This document shows positions 31,987-43,587 of a stretch of DNA of 64,000 nucleotides, one piece after another (the first letter of the stretch is position 1; each line of letters begins with the position of its first letter). Origin of the DNA: Takakia lepidozioides (lineage: Eukaryota > Streptophyta > Takakiopsida > Takakiales > Takakiaceae). A program made the translations under genes and the position numbers. The notes beneath the pieces were generated by a model. It was not told where the DNA came from. It saw only the letters and a program-made list of their open reading frames with translations, and ran no database searches. The stretch is taken from contig CM060732.1 of NCBI GenBank assembly GCA_030704615.1, forward strand, positions 73,885,053 to 73,949,052, read 5' to 3'.

Positions 31987-33273
31987 GAGGCAACAGAGGT
32001 TAGATCGAAAGGGATGGCAGATACTGCTGGGGAAGAGCAACATCGGGTGGTTTTGGATGGGGTGGATCAACAAAGGGGAGTGAAGAGGACAAGGCGTGAT
32101 AGGGGTTCTTCTGCCAAAGAGCGAATCAGCAAAATGCCGCCTTGTGTGGCGGGGAAGAGAAGCTCAATCTATCGAGGAGTCACAAGGCATAGGTGGACAG
32201 GGCGATATGAAGCTCACCTTTGGGACAAAAGTACTTGGAATCAGTCCCAAAACAAGAAGGGCAAGCAAGTATACCTTGGTGCGTATGATGACGAAGAGGC
32301 TGCAGCACGTGCTTATGACTTAGCTGCTCTGAAGTACTGGGGCCCTGGCACTCTCATAAACTTTCCGGTGAGCGACTACACAAGGGATGTTGAGGAGATG
32401 CAGACTGTCTCAAGGGAGGAGTATCTCGCTTCACTCAGAAGAAAAAGCAGTGGGTTTTCAAGGGGAGTCTCAAAGTACCGTGGGGTTGCGAGACATCATC
32501 ACAATGGGCGCTGGGAAGCTCGCATAGGCCGGGTGTTTGGAAATAAATATCTGTATCTGGGGACTTACAGCACGCAGGAGGAGGCCGCAGCAGCCTACGA
32601 CATGGCAGCCATTGAGTACAGGGGCCTTAATGCTGTCACCAACTTCGATTTGAGCCGTTACATCCGCTGGCTACGTCCAGGCCAAACCAACGCCAACAAC
32701 CAAGATGCTGAGGAGGGCAGCCCTAAGGCAGGGGACGACCTTCCGTCCCCTGGGGATGACCAGTCGGCAGTGGACGACCATCAAGCCCAAGGGTGGCCTG
32801 GGCAGGCCAGTAAACCATACCAGCTTCCTTCGCTGGGGCTCACACGTCCAAGTGTCCCACAGAAGGGAGGAGCATCCGCCCCCACAGCTCTCAGTCTCTT
32901 ACTACAGTCGTCAATGTTCAAGACCATGCTTGAGCGAGCCTCTGCTGGTGGAGCCACGGATGTTAACCCAAGACATCATGCTGGGGTGGAGCTTGGCAGC
33001 CGCAGCCCATTCCTGGCCCGCCACCAATCAGTTATAGCAGACGAAGGTCCCCAAGATAGTCATTACGAAGAGACCGGTGGGAATCCCGAGCTGTTCCATC
33101 GAAGTCTACACCACGATTTGTTCTCTTTGTACAATCACGGACCTTCTGCGATCTCTCTAGCCCACGACCCTGGGCAATTGCAGGCAAGGCTACACAGGAG
33201 CCAGGCTATTGCATCTCCTAATTTAGACAACCCATGGGGACAGTGCAGCAATTGGCAAATTGCTAGCGTGTAA
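31987..33273 (+). CDS. double-AP2 transcription factor, WRINKLED1/AINTEGUMENTA-like
   Basis: The protein has 428 residues from the ATG at 31987 (purine at -3). The frame is open upstream to 31897 but has no earlier ATG. Two AP2 DNA-binding domains lie at about residues 61-126 and 163-221. The first has [20 protein letters not shown], the roughly 10-residue insertion typical of the ANT group before [11 protein letters not shown], and [14 protein letters not shown]. The linker [20 protein letters not shown] is diagnostic of ANT/WRI proteins. The second has [30 protein letters not shown] and [14 protein letters not shown]. Land-plant WRI1 controls fatty-acid and glycolytic genes, and the closest motif match is WRI1. 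The C-terminus is Pro/Ser/His-rich and unassigned. The ORF is uninterrupted, including VYL, which is normally a separate 9-nt exon in land plants. Whether it is WRI1, a basal ANT or a retrocopy needs a tree. Confidence 0.9.
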   Translation, partial: EATEVRSKGMADTAGEEQHRVVLDGVDQQRGVKRTRRDRGSSAKERISKMPPCVAGKRSSIYRGVTRHRWTGRYEAHLWDKSTWNQSQNKKGKQVYLGAYDDEEAAARAYDLAALKYWGPGTLINFPVSDYTRDVEEMQTVSREEYLASLRRKSSGFSRGVSKYRGVARHHHNGRWEARIGRVFGNKYLYLGTYSTQEEAAAAYDMAAIEYRGLNAVTNFDLSRYIRWLRPGQTNANNQDAEEGSPKAGDDLPSPGDDQSAVDDHQAQGWPGQASKPYQLPSLGLTRPSVPQKGGASAPTALSLLLQSSMFKTMLERASAGGATDVNPRHHAGVELGSRSPFLARHQSVIADEGPQDSHYEETGGNPELFHRSLHHDLFSLYNHGPSAISLAHDPGQLQARLHRSQAIASPNLDNPWGQCSNWQIASV

Positions 33274-33678
33274 CTGGATTTCGAGGCTGAAATGCGGCTC
33301 CCTTCCATAATCACTTGCACACCAATACAATCCGATGCCAGCCAGAATTTCTTGCAGTCGTATGGGTTGTTCCAGCACTACTGTAGTTTTAGGCACCCAC
33401 ACATGTCAAGCAAAGTAGAGAAATAATCTAGTTGATTTTTCTCTCTTGCTGGGAATAGGTTGCCAACTAGCAGTTAGACCTCAGGCTTGACCAGAAATTG
33501 AGACAGGGACTGTCTACGGCTACTCTGGTCACACTTGATAGACCACCCACATGTTGGGATGTATCAGAACTCGCAGCCACTTTCTGAAGTGAAGGCTCCA
33601 AATTACCCCCTTTTTCCTCGGGTACACAATTAAGCAAATTCAAGTTATCATTTCAAGAACACCTTTGGATCCGTTAAG
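33274..33678 (+). other. downstream region of the AP2 gene
   Basis: This region likely includes the 3' UTR. No A-tail remnant of retroposition is visible directly after the stop codon, and no other feature is recognised. Confidence 0.35.
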
Positions 33679-34117
33679 ATGCAAAGATCAGTTGGATCAT
33701 TCCATCAATTGAGGACTCTTGTTTGCTATCTGTCATTTGTGTGTATTCCTGTTTTGCGATCCGTGTTAGGATGCAAAGTTCAGTTGGATCCTTCCATCAA
33801 TTGAGGACTCTTGTTTGCTATCTGTCATTTGTGTGTATTCCTGTTTTGCGATCCGTGTTAGGATGCAAAGATCAGTTGGATCCTTCCATCAATTGAGGAC
33901 TCTTGTTTGCTATCTGTCATTTGAGTGTATTCCTGTTTTGGCATCCGTGTTAGGATGCAAAGATCAGTTGGATTGAGGACTCTTGTTTGCTATCTGTCAT
34001 TTGAGTGTATTCCTGTTTTGGCATCCGTGTTAGGATGCAAAGATCATTTGGATCCTTCCATCAATTGAGGACTCTTGTTTGCTATCTGTCATTTGTGTGT
34101 ATTCCTGTTTTGCGATA
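33679..34117. repeat. 92-bp tandem repeat, five copies
   Basis: Units begin ATGCAAAG(A/T)TCA at 33679, 33771, 33863, 33955 and 34035. The first four spacings are 92, 92, 92 and 80 bp (12 bp missing in the fourth unit), and the last unit runs to about 34117. Units contain TTGAGGACTCTTGTTTGC and TGTGTGTATTCCTG and are nearly identical, which suggests recent expansion. Frames crossing it are not genes. Confidence 0.9.
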
Positions 34118-34429
34118 TCAAGTCCATTTTCAGACAAGCCTTCGATGTGCGACGTTTCCAAGGATATGGCTCAGAACAGCTTCTGACGCACTCACAAACA
34201 TGGTTTTGTCTCGACGCTGTTTCCTTCCAAGGATATGTAATGTGGACTCGCTGTCTTTCGATATATTTGTGATGTTTCCAAAGACCAGACGATGAAGACC
34301 CTCTGTAGCACCCGACACATCGTCGACATTGTGTATCTGTCATATCCCTTTGAAGAATTTCTCCACTGCGGAACTTTCATTCTAGCGACGACTGAAGGTT
34401 GGAGACTAGTTTAGCGTAGAGCAGGAATA
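34118..34429. other. intergenic, no gene recognised
   Basis: A short palindrome-like pair TTTCCAAGGATATG/TTCCAAGGATATGTA occurs as a direct repeat at 34156 and 34227. Nothing else is seen. Confidence 0.3.
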
Positions 34430-34890
34430 GGGTGCCATAGTGCCACGTCATCGTCACCATGTCATCATAAACATGTCAACGTTGCCACGTCATCGTCGTC
34501 ACGCCACGACGTCGTCGTCAGCCATGTCATTGTCGTCGATTTTCTTGAAAGCCCGAAATACCCGAAAATAACAGGGAGAGGTGTCTTGTACCGCGGGAGG
34601 GATGACTGCCATAGTGCCACGACATCTTCGCCATGTCATCGTCACCGTCATCAGCCATGTCATTGTCGTCGATTTTCTTGGAACCTGCTCGAAATACCCG
34701 AAAATAACATGGAGAGGTCTTGCACCGGGGAAGGGATTACGCCATAGTGCCATGTCATCGTCATCATGCCATGTCATCATCGTCAGTCATGTCATCGTCG
34801 TCGACTTTCTTGGAACTTGCCCGAAATGCCCGAAAATAATAGGGAGAGGTGTCTTGCTGCGCGGGGAAGGGATGACGAGGTTCCCACTTA
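34430..34890. repeat. ~130-bp tandem repeat, three copies, with CATCGTC microsatellite
   Basis: The phrase CGTCGATTTTCTTG..CCGAAATACCCGAAAATAA recurs near 34532, 34667 and 34797, spaced about 135 and 130 bp. It is followed by GGGAGAGGTGTCTTG and CATAGTGCCACG. Between units lie CATGTCATCGTC runs. Phrases like GACAACTGAAGGT...GTCACGTCATCATT near 40815-40870 and CCACGTCATCGTCGTCA near 41271 suggest related repeats elsewhere in the window. Confidence 0.75.
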
Positions 34891-35231
34891 GCGGGGAGAG
34901 GATTCACACACCAATCTCATAGGGCGATCCTACATGGTGGATGTTGCAGAACCTTTTTTTCATTTGGGGACTGGCTGCAGTTTGAGGATTCCAAGCCCAT
35001 TATGCTCTACAATCCACTCCCATAACCAAATTAGTCACGGAGAGATTCAATACCCCACTTTGAATGGATCGGATGCAAGGACACCGGTGCAACTAACAAC
35101 ATTCTCGCTTACAGATATGCAGTTGAATAATAAGAATGCAGGAGGTTCGAAGAACAGTTTTCATGTCTAAGGTGTACTTCAGCTGGCAATTACATCCCAG
35201 AGAAGCATCTTTTATGGAGGGGGCATTCTAG

Positions 35232-36289
35232 CAAACGAGCATCGAGTTGGAGGGCGTCTCTATAGAAACAGAGAAGGAGTATATGCTGCTCTGTATGCTT
35301 GGCTGTACCCTGTTCCCAGCGAAAGAGGTCAAGAATTTGACTAAGGATTGCAACGTTATGGTGCAACTGCAGGCAATCTCTCATCAGCCATCCATGGCCA
35401 AGTCACCAGCATTGCAGCTCCTGGTGACAACCATTATTTCAGTCTTATCTATGTGTCATCGCAGATGGAGACATTTGGAGTACACCGCAGGAGCTCTGAC
35501 AGCTGGAATTTGCAATGAGACTTGTCCCCAGAGTTCCTCATACCTACCAAGGGCCTAAGTTTTGCGAAGCTGCATTACAACTTATTGCTGGATAGTGGCT
35601 GGATATTGAGCCTTTTTGGCAATGCACCCAGTCCGAAATTTTCCGTTTCAAGCTGGCCCCTTTGGCTTGGGGGCATCCCATGGGGCGAATCTCCCCCGCT
35701 GTCGCCTTCTCATTCAGTACCTTAGATGTGAGGGTGCAAAGTCCAACACCAATGTTAGTGCTGTTTTCCGTGCAGTACTTGTGGAAAGAGTCCCAACCTT
35801 GCATTTCGAAGGTCTGGCTTGAATGGGCACACTCTTGCAGTGGAAGGTTCATGGAGTAATGAGTCTGGGCAGATGTGCTTGGTGGCATGTCATGCTGGTG
35901 CAAAGAACAGCGATATGAGTGGTGATTGTGATATCAAAATCTGCCTCCACATTCGAGCGGCTGTCTCTCTCAAGCAGCGCAGCATTGTGGAAGGCACCAT
36001 TTCCAGCATCTGGCCTCTCAACCACTCTAGTTCATTCAACCAAAAACAGCTTCAGTACAAGTACGACGACATCAGGGAGGTAGGTGCAGTGATGGAACGG
36101 TATGAACCTAACCTCGTTCGGTCCAGAATCCGGGCCAGTGTGTTTCGTTACCCTTCTCTCCATGGACTTGATGATTACAGCATCTTAAGCAGAGATCTTT
36201 CAGTGGAACACTCCTGCTTCCCCAGCAGAAGCAGCAGTCCAGGTTGGATTATCCGAGCTTTAGTGTGCTTGCACTTGAGGACCACATGA
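35232..36289 (+). CDS. partial DUF2921-family protein (spliced, incomplete)
   Basis: Two exonic pieces are recognised. One starts after CTAG near 35232 and reads ELEGVSIETEKEY, LLCMLGCTLFPAKE and DCNVMVQLQ. The second starts after GTGCAG at about 35776 and reads GHTLAVEGSWSNESGQMC, LVACHAG, GDCDIKICLHI, SLKQRSIVEGTISSIWP and LQYKYDDIREVG. The order (E-G-x-W-x4-G-x-LCMVAC, then G-DC-x-I-x-L, then Q-RS-I-x-G-x-ISS-IW, then YKY) matches plant DUF2921 proteins, which are membrane proteins of the secretory system, some fused to RING E3 ligases. Intermediate exons (35470-35775) and the expected C-terminal membrane half were not found; whether the gene continues to 38.6 kb is unclear. Boundaries are approximate. 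Confidence 0.5.
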
Positions 36290-38640
36290 CAATAAACTGG
36301 AGGGAGGAGAGTAATTTTACCATGGTTCCAGAGGGGACAACCGCGTGAAGATTTGCTACCATACATTGCTGATATTGGGTAATCATCACTTTACCCTAGT
36401 AGATCTCTTTTCAGTGCTAGTGGTTCCACAAGGAATCCAATAGCATGAAAGCTCCAAGGGTTTTCTTTTCTTTCTTTGGTTATTTGGAGGGATTGATTTG
36501 CTCAACAGACCAAAAGGAGAATAGCATCACATACCCCACCCATGAGGCCTTAATAAACCAAGATGAGCCCCAAAGAGCACAGAAACTGGCCATGCTTTAT
36601 CTTCGTTATCCCAGCTGCACATTTATTACCCTAGAAAAACTCTTCTCTTTGAGCTTCCTATGGATGCTATAAAGTTTCTTTCTTTCTTTCCGCACACGTT
36701 ATAAAGTACCATTTCATTTCTATCTTTCTTCCACAATGTCATGGATATGTCTAAGTTTGCTCCAGACTATGGCTGCAGATATATGAAACCAAGTCATGTG
36801 GATGTGGCAGATTTTCTACAAGAAGTAACCACAGAAGAAGGCGTGCGTTTCTTGCAGCCTGGTTGCACACATCTATCAAGAAATTAGTTTGTTGATGCCT
36901 ATTCAGGTTCTGATATGCATAAGGACGTATTGCGTGTTGTTGATAGCCCAAAGGTACCCATCACTCAAAACTATCTTCCATGTGGTTAAATCTGAAACTC
37001 TGTCACTCTTGAACACCAGCTCATAGGTCAGACTAGAGTTATGATTCAGTCAACTACAGTCCCGACCAACTATGTACTTGTAATTCCCCAGAGTATTGCA
37101 CAACTAATATTCTGTATGAAGCTCTCTCTTAATCGTCGTTTAGAAGTGTTTGTGTAACTTTGGTGAATGTGCTTAAATCCCTGGGATGCGAATCTCACTG
37201 CTACACCATCAGCAAAAAGCCAGTTAGATTTGTCTTTGATGGCCAAGTTCTGATTACCCTGCCCTGTTTACCATACAGAATGTACATGAGCTTTAATTGG
37301 AAGCAGCAAAACCTCTAGGTCTGGAACTAACGGACAAAGAAGGCACGGCAGGTGAGGTATTCTCATTCACAACAATCACAACAATTGAATACATCTTAGC
37401 TGTGGCATTTTTTTTTTCTGGGTTCCGTATGATAAATGTCTCGACTTTTAAATAAGACAGTTACTAAGATCACCATGAATGTGAGATGTAATACAATAGG
37501 CCATCCAGCTGGGTAGCTCCACAGTGGTGCTTGGTGAAGACTGTGGGCAGACTCTTCTACTGCTTTGCAGTCTTGCTGGTGTATTCTAAGTTAAAAGTGC
37601 ACAATGAGCCCAATACTGTGCTGGTCTACATGGTGGCATATTCAGGTTGTTTCAAAGGTTGATGGTCAATTGTGGATGCTGAAATGGATCAGCATCCCTG
37701 AGCTTACGACATCAGGACATCCAAAAGCCACTATCTTAAATGGATTGGTGTCAGATCATCCCAGCAAATCCATTTCTATTTACCAGGGATGCCTGTGGAC
37801 CAGGTGGGAAGAGTGCCATTGTAGTTTCTGAAGTCGAAGCCACAGGAATGGCAGCTGTTGCTAATATCCAGCAAACCACACAAGTGAAAGAAGGAGACTG
37901 TCTAACAGGAGTTGTGAACAGCCATGGTAGATCTGAGTATGTGGCATTTCCAGAAAGCACTTATATTATTGCTGCAGATATTGTAAAAAATGTTCAGGAG
38001 GCCCCATGCAATATCGGTTTGCAGCTTGAGCGTCCTCTGGTACACTCTTAACTCATATTGTTTTGCAACCACCTAAAAGTTGATGGAGATTCTTCGCGAA
38101 TTTCCATTCTGGTATTAGAGGTCCAATATCAGTGATTATACATGTCTGGTCACTTATCTGCTTTTACATGTTGAAATTTGAAATCTAAAGGCAAAGAGGG
38201 CTCTACAATCTAGTACTGCTATCCATGTACTACCTACTGGTACATGTAACTCTGGAATGGCATTAACCCAAGACATTGCTGAAGGGATGGCCCCCAATCT
38301 TTTGATTGAAGAACATGTTGGATAATTGCACTTGTATCTATCTTTCAGTCAAGTACAAACCCAGCAGATTTAAATTGACATAGTGTCATGACTGATAAAA
38401 ATCTGAGATGAGCTAAATCAGGATGTGTTGATATGATTCACGAGGATGCATCGGCTTCAAATGTCTTTGACCATGAGTTTGTGCAAGACTGGTGGCCCTC
38501 AACAAAGACAATTTTCAAACGCCAGGCCACCTTGGCATTGCAGAACACAAGCTTTGTCCTTGCCCGTAATCTGCAGGTGCAATCATCCATCACATTCAAT
38601 TGTCACAGTTGCCACTTCTTCCAACCAGAGGTTCACTCAG
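36290..38640 (+). other. unresolved region, possible downstream exons
   Basis: No domain was recognised. Plus-strand frames at 37800-38050 (VVSEVEATGMAAVANI...DCLTGVVNSHGRSEYV) and 38433-38575 (DHEFVQDWWPSTKTIFKRQ, ending at an AG/GT-like border) look exon-like in composition. They could belong to the DUF2921 gene or to another gene, but this cannot be supported further. Confidence 0.25.
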
Positions 38641-39110
38641 CCTTAATTTACGTCAAGAAGACAGAATGTACTTATGTTTGCTGTAGCCTTGTGGCCATAG
38701 ACCCCGCGCCCAATGTGGGCGGAACAAAAGGCAACAGACACTAACTTTGTGAGGGGCTCACTCCACTGGTGGGAATTACTGTGATATAAACAACTGGGCC
38801 GGGCTTTCCAGATTTCCTCTAGGAAGCCCCTCACACAAGCATCAATCTGCTGTGTGTGGTCAGCCCAACAATTAGACTCCAACAGGGGCAGGGATTTAGG
38901 CTCAGCCTAAAGTGTGATCTTGAGTGCACAAAAGTGCAGGGACTATGCTCTTGATGTTCCTCAAGAGGGTCGCTCTCTGATGAGAATACCCCGGAAATTG
39001 TATCAGACAATGGATACTGTCTTCAGGCCGCCCACACATTGGGCATTGACAATCTCCCTTTCCCCTCTGCATCTGTTTATTGTTCGAAGGTAGACTCCCC
39101 ACCCTCAGTT
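38640..39110 (-). pseudogene. retroelement C-terminal fragment with zinc-binding RT tail, copy 1
   Basis: The minus strand reads CPMCGRPEDSIHCLIQFPG, then SHQRATLLRNIKSIVPALL. After frame changes it continues to NCWADHTQQIDACVRGFL and EEIWKAR. The C-x2-C-x(n)-H-C arrangement followed by a helical tail and an E-IW-KR end is the pattern of the zinc-binding C-terminus of non-LTR retrotransposon ORF2. It is broken by stops. A second, diverged copy lies next to it at 39541-40120. Confidence 0.5.
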
Positions 39111-39540
39111 TAAATTTCTCAATGCAGTGATAAAACTGAAAAGAAGTGAATATAGTGGAATTCGAGAAAGTGAATACAATAATCCTTAAGCTCAGACTTA
39201 ATCAAGTTCATGGAAGTTTATGCCTAACTTTGCTTGTTTGGATATTCTTCGACATGGCCTTAGACACTTCCGCCTCAAGAAGACATCGACTGCTTCACCT
39301 AGGCTGCCTGTCTGAGGGTTGCCTGGGATTGGTATTCTATTGTTGGAGATCACCTTTGTATACCCTTTTAACCTTTATGTTGTATCATGTGAGTAGATAA
39401 AATAATCTCATATCGGGCAATTACAATCTGGGCTTTGCAGATTTTGACATTTTTCTATGTGTCAGTTGAATCAGTTTACCTGAAGTTTCCCCTGTCTCTT
39501 GCCCTGAAGAAATTGTCCCACTTCAAAAAAATTCCTTTGG

Positions 39541-40122
39541 TTAGTCAGCCCCCAAAAAATTGAACAGGGCCAGGGCTTTAGGCTCAGCCTTGAGATCTTG
39601 AAAGTTGGCGAACAGAGGTGCAGGAACCATGTTCTTGATGTTTTTGAAGAGGGTCACTCCCTGCTGAGAATACCCTCCCTCAAATAGTCCTCCAGAGTTT
39701 ATTTTCCAGCTCAAAATAACCACCTTCTTTAACATTAAACCTGGGCCTGCATGCACTCAAGCTGGCCGAATGTATATGGGAGAAGTAGGTAGTCCAGTAA
39801 ACCAGGATAACCACCTTAGATGCTGGTACAGTATCTTTTGAGTAGGTGTACATGAGAATTCAATATTGCTTAACAATTTTAGTTGTCCCTTAATCAAAAC
39901 ACTATAGTAAAGCTGCATGGCCCACATACAACGAGGTACCCATATTAGACCAAAATGTTTTGTGATATTCAGACTGACATACTTACAAATCTCAGAGACT
40001 TCCTTTGGACATATACCGGCCCCAAGGATGGCATGCAATTCTTCACAGCTCGTTACAAAATTTTGCTTCATCTCTTTCTCACAGTGGAACAATTCCCATG
40101 CATTCTTACCCTGCCCAAGCAC
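39541..40122 (-). pseudogene. retroelement C-terminal fragment, copy 2
   Basis: The minus strand reads GYSQQGVTLFKNIKNMVPAP and LKAEPKALALFNFLGA. The first part parallels GYSHQRATLLRNIKSIVPAL of copy 1, and the second parallels the shifted continuation there. The adjoining frame 40122-39757 (ILGAGICPKEVSEICKYV) is in the same orientation and may be an upstream part of the same element. The reverse transcriptase core is absent. Confidence 0.4.
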
Positions 40123-42250
40123 AAGCGTTTAGTGGTGGTTGGAAGATGAAGCAGCCATTGATCAGCAGCAGTGAAAATGATAGAGAGGTGGTATTGGAAA
40201 GTGGCAGAACAAAATATCAATAAATTACAGATTTTTATCAAAACAACTTGGGCATGTATATAACTTCAAATAATATGGAAAAACAGAATGTTAATACGAA
40301 GAGACGGATAAAATATGTTTCAATTAAAGACAAAATACATTATGAACGCCGGAACAAATATGCATTAAGTTAACTAAAACACAACAAATCTTTTTCATGA
40401 AACCGTGACATTAAATCAGAATCCAAACTATTTGAAATCTAAACCAATTGAAAATGAAGATGAAAAAGATCTCATATAAACAACATTCATAATCCAAAGG
40501 TGTCCGGCTTCCTAGCATAAGGCAGTAATCCTTCGGGATGAAGAGACACCATAATTCATCCTTGGCGTCAAATATTAAATATTAAATATTAGCCGTATGC
40601 AAGTTTGTATGTGAGCCCCATAACGGGCCAAACCCTCCACCCAAACATGCCAAAGATGGTCAAAATTTGCCAATTTTGTCGAAAACCATAGGAATAATGT
40701 GAGAACTTAATGCAGGCGCATACTTTCGCCCCGGACTAGGTAGGGTTGGCTCCTCTGGCTAGCCCCCTGTCAAATTCTCTCCACCCCTTCTTACCCCAGA
40801 TTTTCTATTAAAATCTAGTGACAACTGAAGGTCAGACATTAGTTTTAGTTTGTCACGTCATCATTGCAATGTTTTAATCTGCCCAACCAAAAAAAAATTG
40901 ATTTTTAAAAATCATTTATTGCGTCATCTTCAGCCTATCATGGTTTTAGTCATTGTTACCTAGAATTTTTTTTATTTCTAGTTAATTAGGATAAAATAAT
41001 TTATATTTGTGGCATTGGGACTTCACTTGGTTCCATGTCTCACTTGGGACGTTATCTCCATATGAGGATCAGAAAGGTTCGTCTTCTTCTAGTCGAGGTT
41101 CCCGAGGCCTCTCTCATCGTTATAGCTCTAGTACTTGAAGTGTGGATGAGGTCTCTATGGTGAAATCCTTTAGCAAAGGTGATGTTGGCTTGACTTATAT
41201 AAAGTGATAGAGTGGTTTCGTCTTTTTTCACATCTATCATCGTTGTGGCATAGCTTTGGTGCACGATAAGCCACGTCATCGTCGTCATTTCTTAAAGCTG
41301 ATAAAAAAAAAGCAAAAAATATATTTTATGTGAATTATTTCTTTTTATCACTTTCTTATTTCTTTTGTTGTCTTCACATACTCAATGTAAATGATATAGC
41401 ACTTCTAAATATTAATTGTGATAAAACCACCAACCATAATCATTGGTTTGCCTAGTTTTGAAACCCTCGAAAGTTCAATCCTCTGGTTTTGTTTTTTAAT
41501 TTATTAATAGGAGCCGGTTCCACGGTATTACCAACAACAAGGTTGGGTAGCACATGAGCAGGCTCACGCCTCCGTGCGCCTGCTCACGTGAGCAGAAAAT
41601 GATATACCACATATTCCAAAAATATTCTTAAGAAAAATGCTTTAACAAAACTAAAATGTGAAACTTGTGCTCACGTGAGCACAAGTCTGCTCATGTGAAC
41701 ACAAAGCCACACGAAGTCGGGGCATAAGGAATTTCTCGTCAGTGTCATCTCCATCAACACTATTCGTTGATTAATAGTTGCATCTTTAATCATGGGTAGT
41801 TGACACTCGTAGCCATCATTGATATGCGAAACTAGACACAATTCATTCTATTTCGCCGATGAAAGCGTGGGTAGCGTCCTACTGCAATATGCACGTAACA
41901 ATACGGTAGCGAGATAAAACAACCTCACGTCGTTCCTTATATGCAAAACCAAACACAACTCATTTTTGTTCGCCCTCTAAATTTCTCACCTCAGTTTCTC
42001 TTGCATAGCTGTTCAAGGGAAGGTTAGACACTTTCATTTCAACTGTTTCTTGACAATGACTGAGTTTGATGCTGGTTCGGCTTCATTTACTTTACATACG
42101 TTCTTTAGTTTTAATATTGGCTATTTCATTTGAAACAATGGCAGGTTGCAGGTACAGGCTGGTTGCAGACATACGAGTGATGTACCTCTTCCCTCAGTAA
42201 ACATCAAGAAGCCATATTTAACACAACCAATTCTAACACTGCCACATAGA
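40123..42250. other. intergenic, AT-rich, no gene recognised
   Basis: Long AT-rich stretches (40200-40600, 40880-41010, 41290-41450). At 41555-41705 a roughly 150-bp unit is bounded by clusters of CTGCTCACGTGAGCAG and GTGCTCACGTGAGCAC palindromes. These are like the GCTCACG clusters at 1285-1325 and 9440-9510, so it is probably a small member of the same repeat family. Confidence 0.4.
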
Positions 42251-42279
42251 TTGCCTGCTGTGAGGCTCCTGGTCTAGTC

Positions 42280-42713
42280 ATGGACACAGTCTCCACATCT
42301 GGGAGACCACCTCTGCCTCCATCAGCCTCGTCCCTTGAAAATGTAGCATCAGTGAAGGAGAATGCACTTACAAGTAAGAGAAGTTCAGTTGGAAGTGGGA
42401 CTCACGTGTATGATCCAATCATTGTGCCCTCCTGCCAGCCTCAGACAACCACAGTGAGCAATCTTCCGTCCATAATTGTGCAGTTACCTCCCCCACATCT
42501 CTCAGCCCCACCTGTACCTCCCCCTTCTCTACCACATACCCCTCGAGCCCCTCAGCAGCTGTCCTCCGTTTCTACAGCCAGGGCTGTACAGTGTTGCAGG
42601 AGCACTCTACGAACATCGATACATGGGATAGGTTGTTTCTTCAAGGGGCGAATGCAAATGTTGTTGTTTGCACTGATAATGGCAGCATTATTGATGCTCA
42701 TTCAGGTGTTCTG
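42280..42713 (+). CDS. probable BTB/POZ-domain gene, 5' part (BTB-TAZ-like), exon structure unresolved
   Basis: From 42578, after TTTCTACAG, one frame reads TNIDTWDRLFLQGANANVVV and then CTDNGSIIDAHSGVL, ending at 42713 before GTAAGA. The W-D-R-L-F...DV/NV-x-V-x-TDNG-x-I-x-AH-x-x-VL order matches the start of the BTB/POZ domain in plant BTB-TAZ scaffold proteins. Upstream, from ATG 42280, a Pro/Ser-rich frame (PPLPPSASSLENV, PPPHLSAPPVPPP) could encode the N-terminus. It lies in a different frame, so a short intron or frameshift is needed. A plausible next exon near 42990-43075 reads SSEVYSILQFYLADIPQMTV. No TAZ domain was found, and transposon debris follows, so the gene may be truncated. 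Confidence 0.45.
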
Positions 42714-43095
42714 GTAAGACACTACAGTTGCGTGCTCTAGTCTAGAATAACATGGCACCAATACTTGGTACACACATGATCATTTGCTCAAAACTTCCTC
42801 GTCTGGATTCTACAAAGTTCAAATGCTACAGTGCTCGAAAGGAGTTTGATTCTTATCTTCAGCTTCCTCTTGCATGCTTTTGTACTTGGCTACCAGATGT
42901 TGCAGGGACCCATTTGAAAATTAGAGTGGACGTGGAGTTTATTTCTGTGGATCTGCCATTTAGCAGCAGCCTTTGGACAAAATGCTTTGCTGATAGTTGC
43001 CCACATTAGCAGTGAGGTGTACAGTATCTTGCAGTTTTACCTGGCTGATATCCCCCAAATGACCGTGAGCATGTTCTTAGAGTCTACGCAACGAT

Positions 43096-43217
43096 ACCTT
43101 GAAATTTCACTGGTGAAACCCAATACCTTGATTTATTTTGCTGGCAAAACCCCATACTTTGATTTATTTCGTTGGCGAAACCCAATACCTTGATTCATTT
43201 CGCTAATGAATCCTGTT
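43096..43217. repeat. ~30-bp tandem repeat, four copies
   Basis: Units starting ACCTTGATTTATTT at 43096, 43125, 43156 and 43187, with GGCGAAACCCAAT ends, are spaced 29-31 bp. They lie directly after the BTB-like exons. Confidence 0.75.
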
Positions 43218-43359
43218 GTTTGCCTCATTATATTAAATTGTTCAATTATTGTTTGGTAGTTGTGTATTTTGGATGGTGTTGGTGATTGTGACTTTGCTTT
43301 TCCCCAATGTGTTTTTTTTTGTAGGATACCGAAGCTGTAAATATTTGAAACTTGGAGCT

Positions 43360-43579
43360 TGTAGGTGTACATTAGGGTTTAGGGACAGAAATAGGCACAG
43401 AAACCCCTATTTCGCATGGGGATTTGACAGTGCGCCCCGCTGGAACGTCGCCGGTACGGCTATCCCCAACGACCGTACCGGCAAGGCTCCCACGCTTGCA
43501 TTCAACTCGTCAGGTAAGCGTAGTCTGCTCCAACCGGAACCGCCAGTTATGAAAAAAATCAAATAACCGCCCAACACTG
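43360..43579. mobile_element. right-end fragment of a hAT-type element related to 27975-28842
   Basis: It ends AACCGGAACCGCC...CAAATAACCGCCCAACACTG at 43579, identical in its last 15 bases to the right end of the 868-bp element. It is followed by GTATGTAC, which fits the nTnnnnAn target pattern. No CAGTGTTGGG left end is seen, so it is truncated or diverged on the left. The phrase CCGCCAGTTATGAAAAAAAT is shared nearly exactly with 58605-58625. Confidence 0.5.
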
Positions 43580-43587
43580 GTATGTAC

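Noticed and set aside
32096-33037. Other open frames over the AP2 gene
   Set aside because: They are shadows; only the main frame encodes the two AP2 domains.
33679-34117. Possible CRISPR-like spaced repeats
   Set aside because: The units are contiguous 92-bp tandem copies with no unique spacers, and the DNA is eukaryotic.
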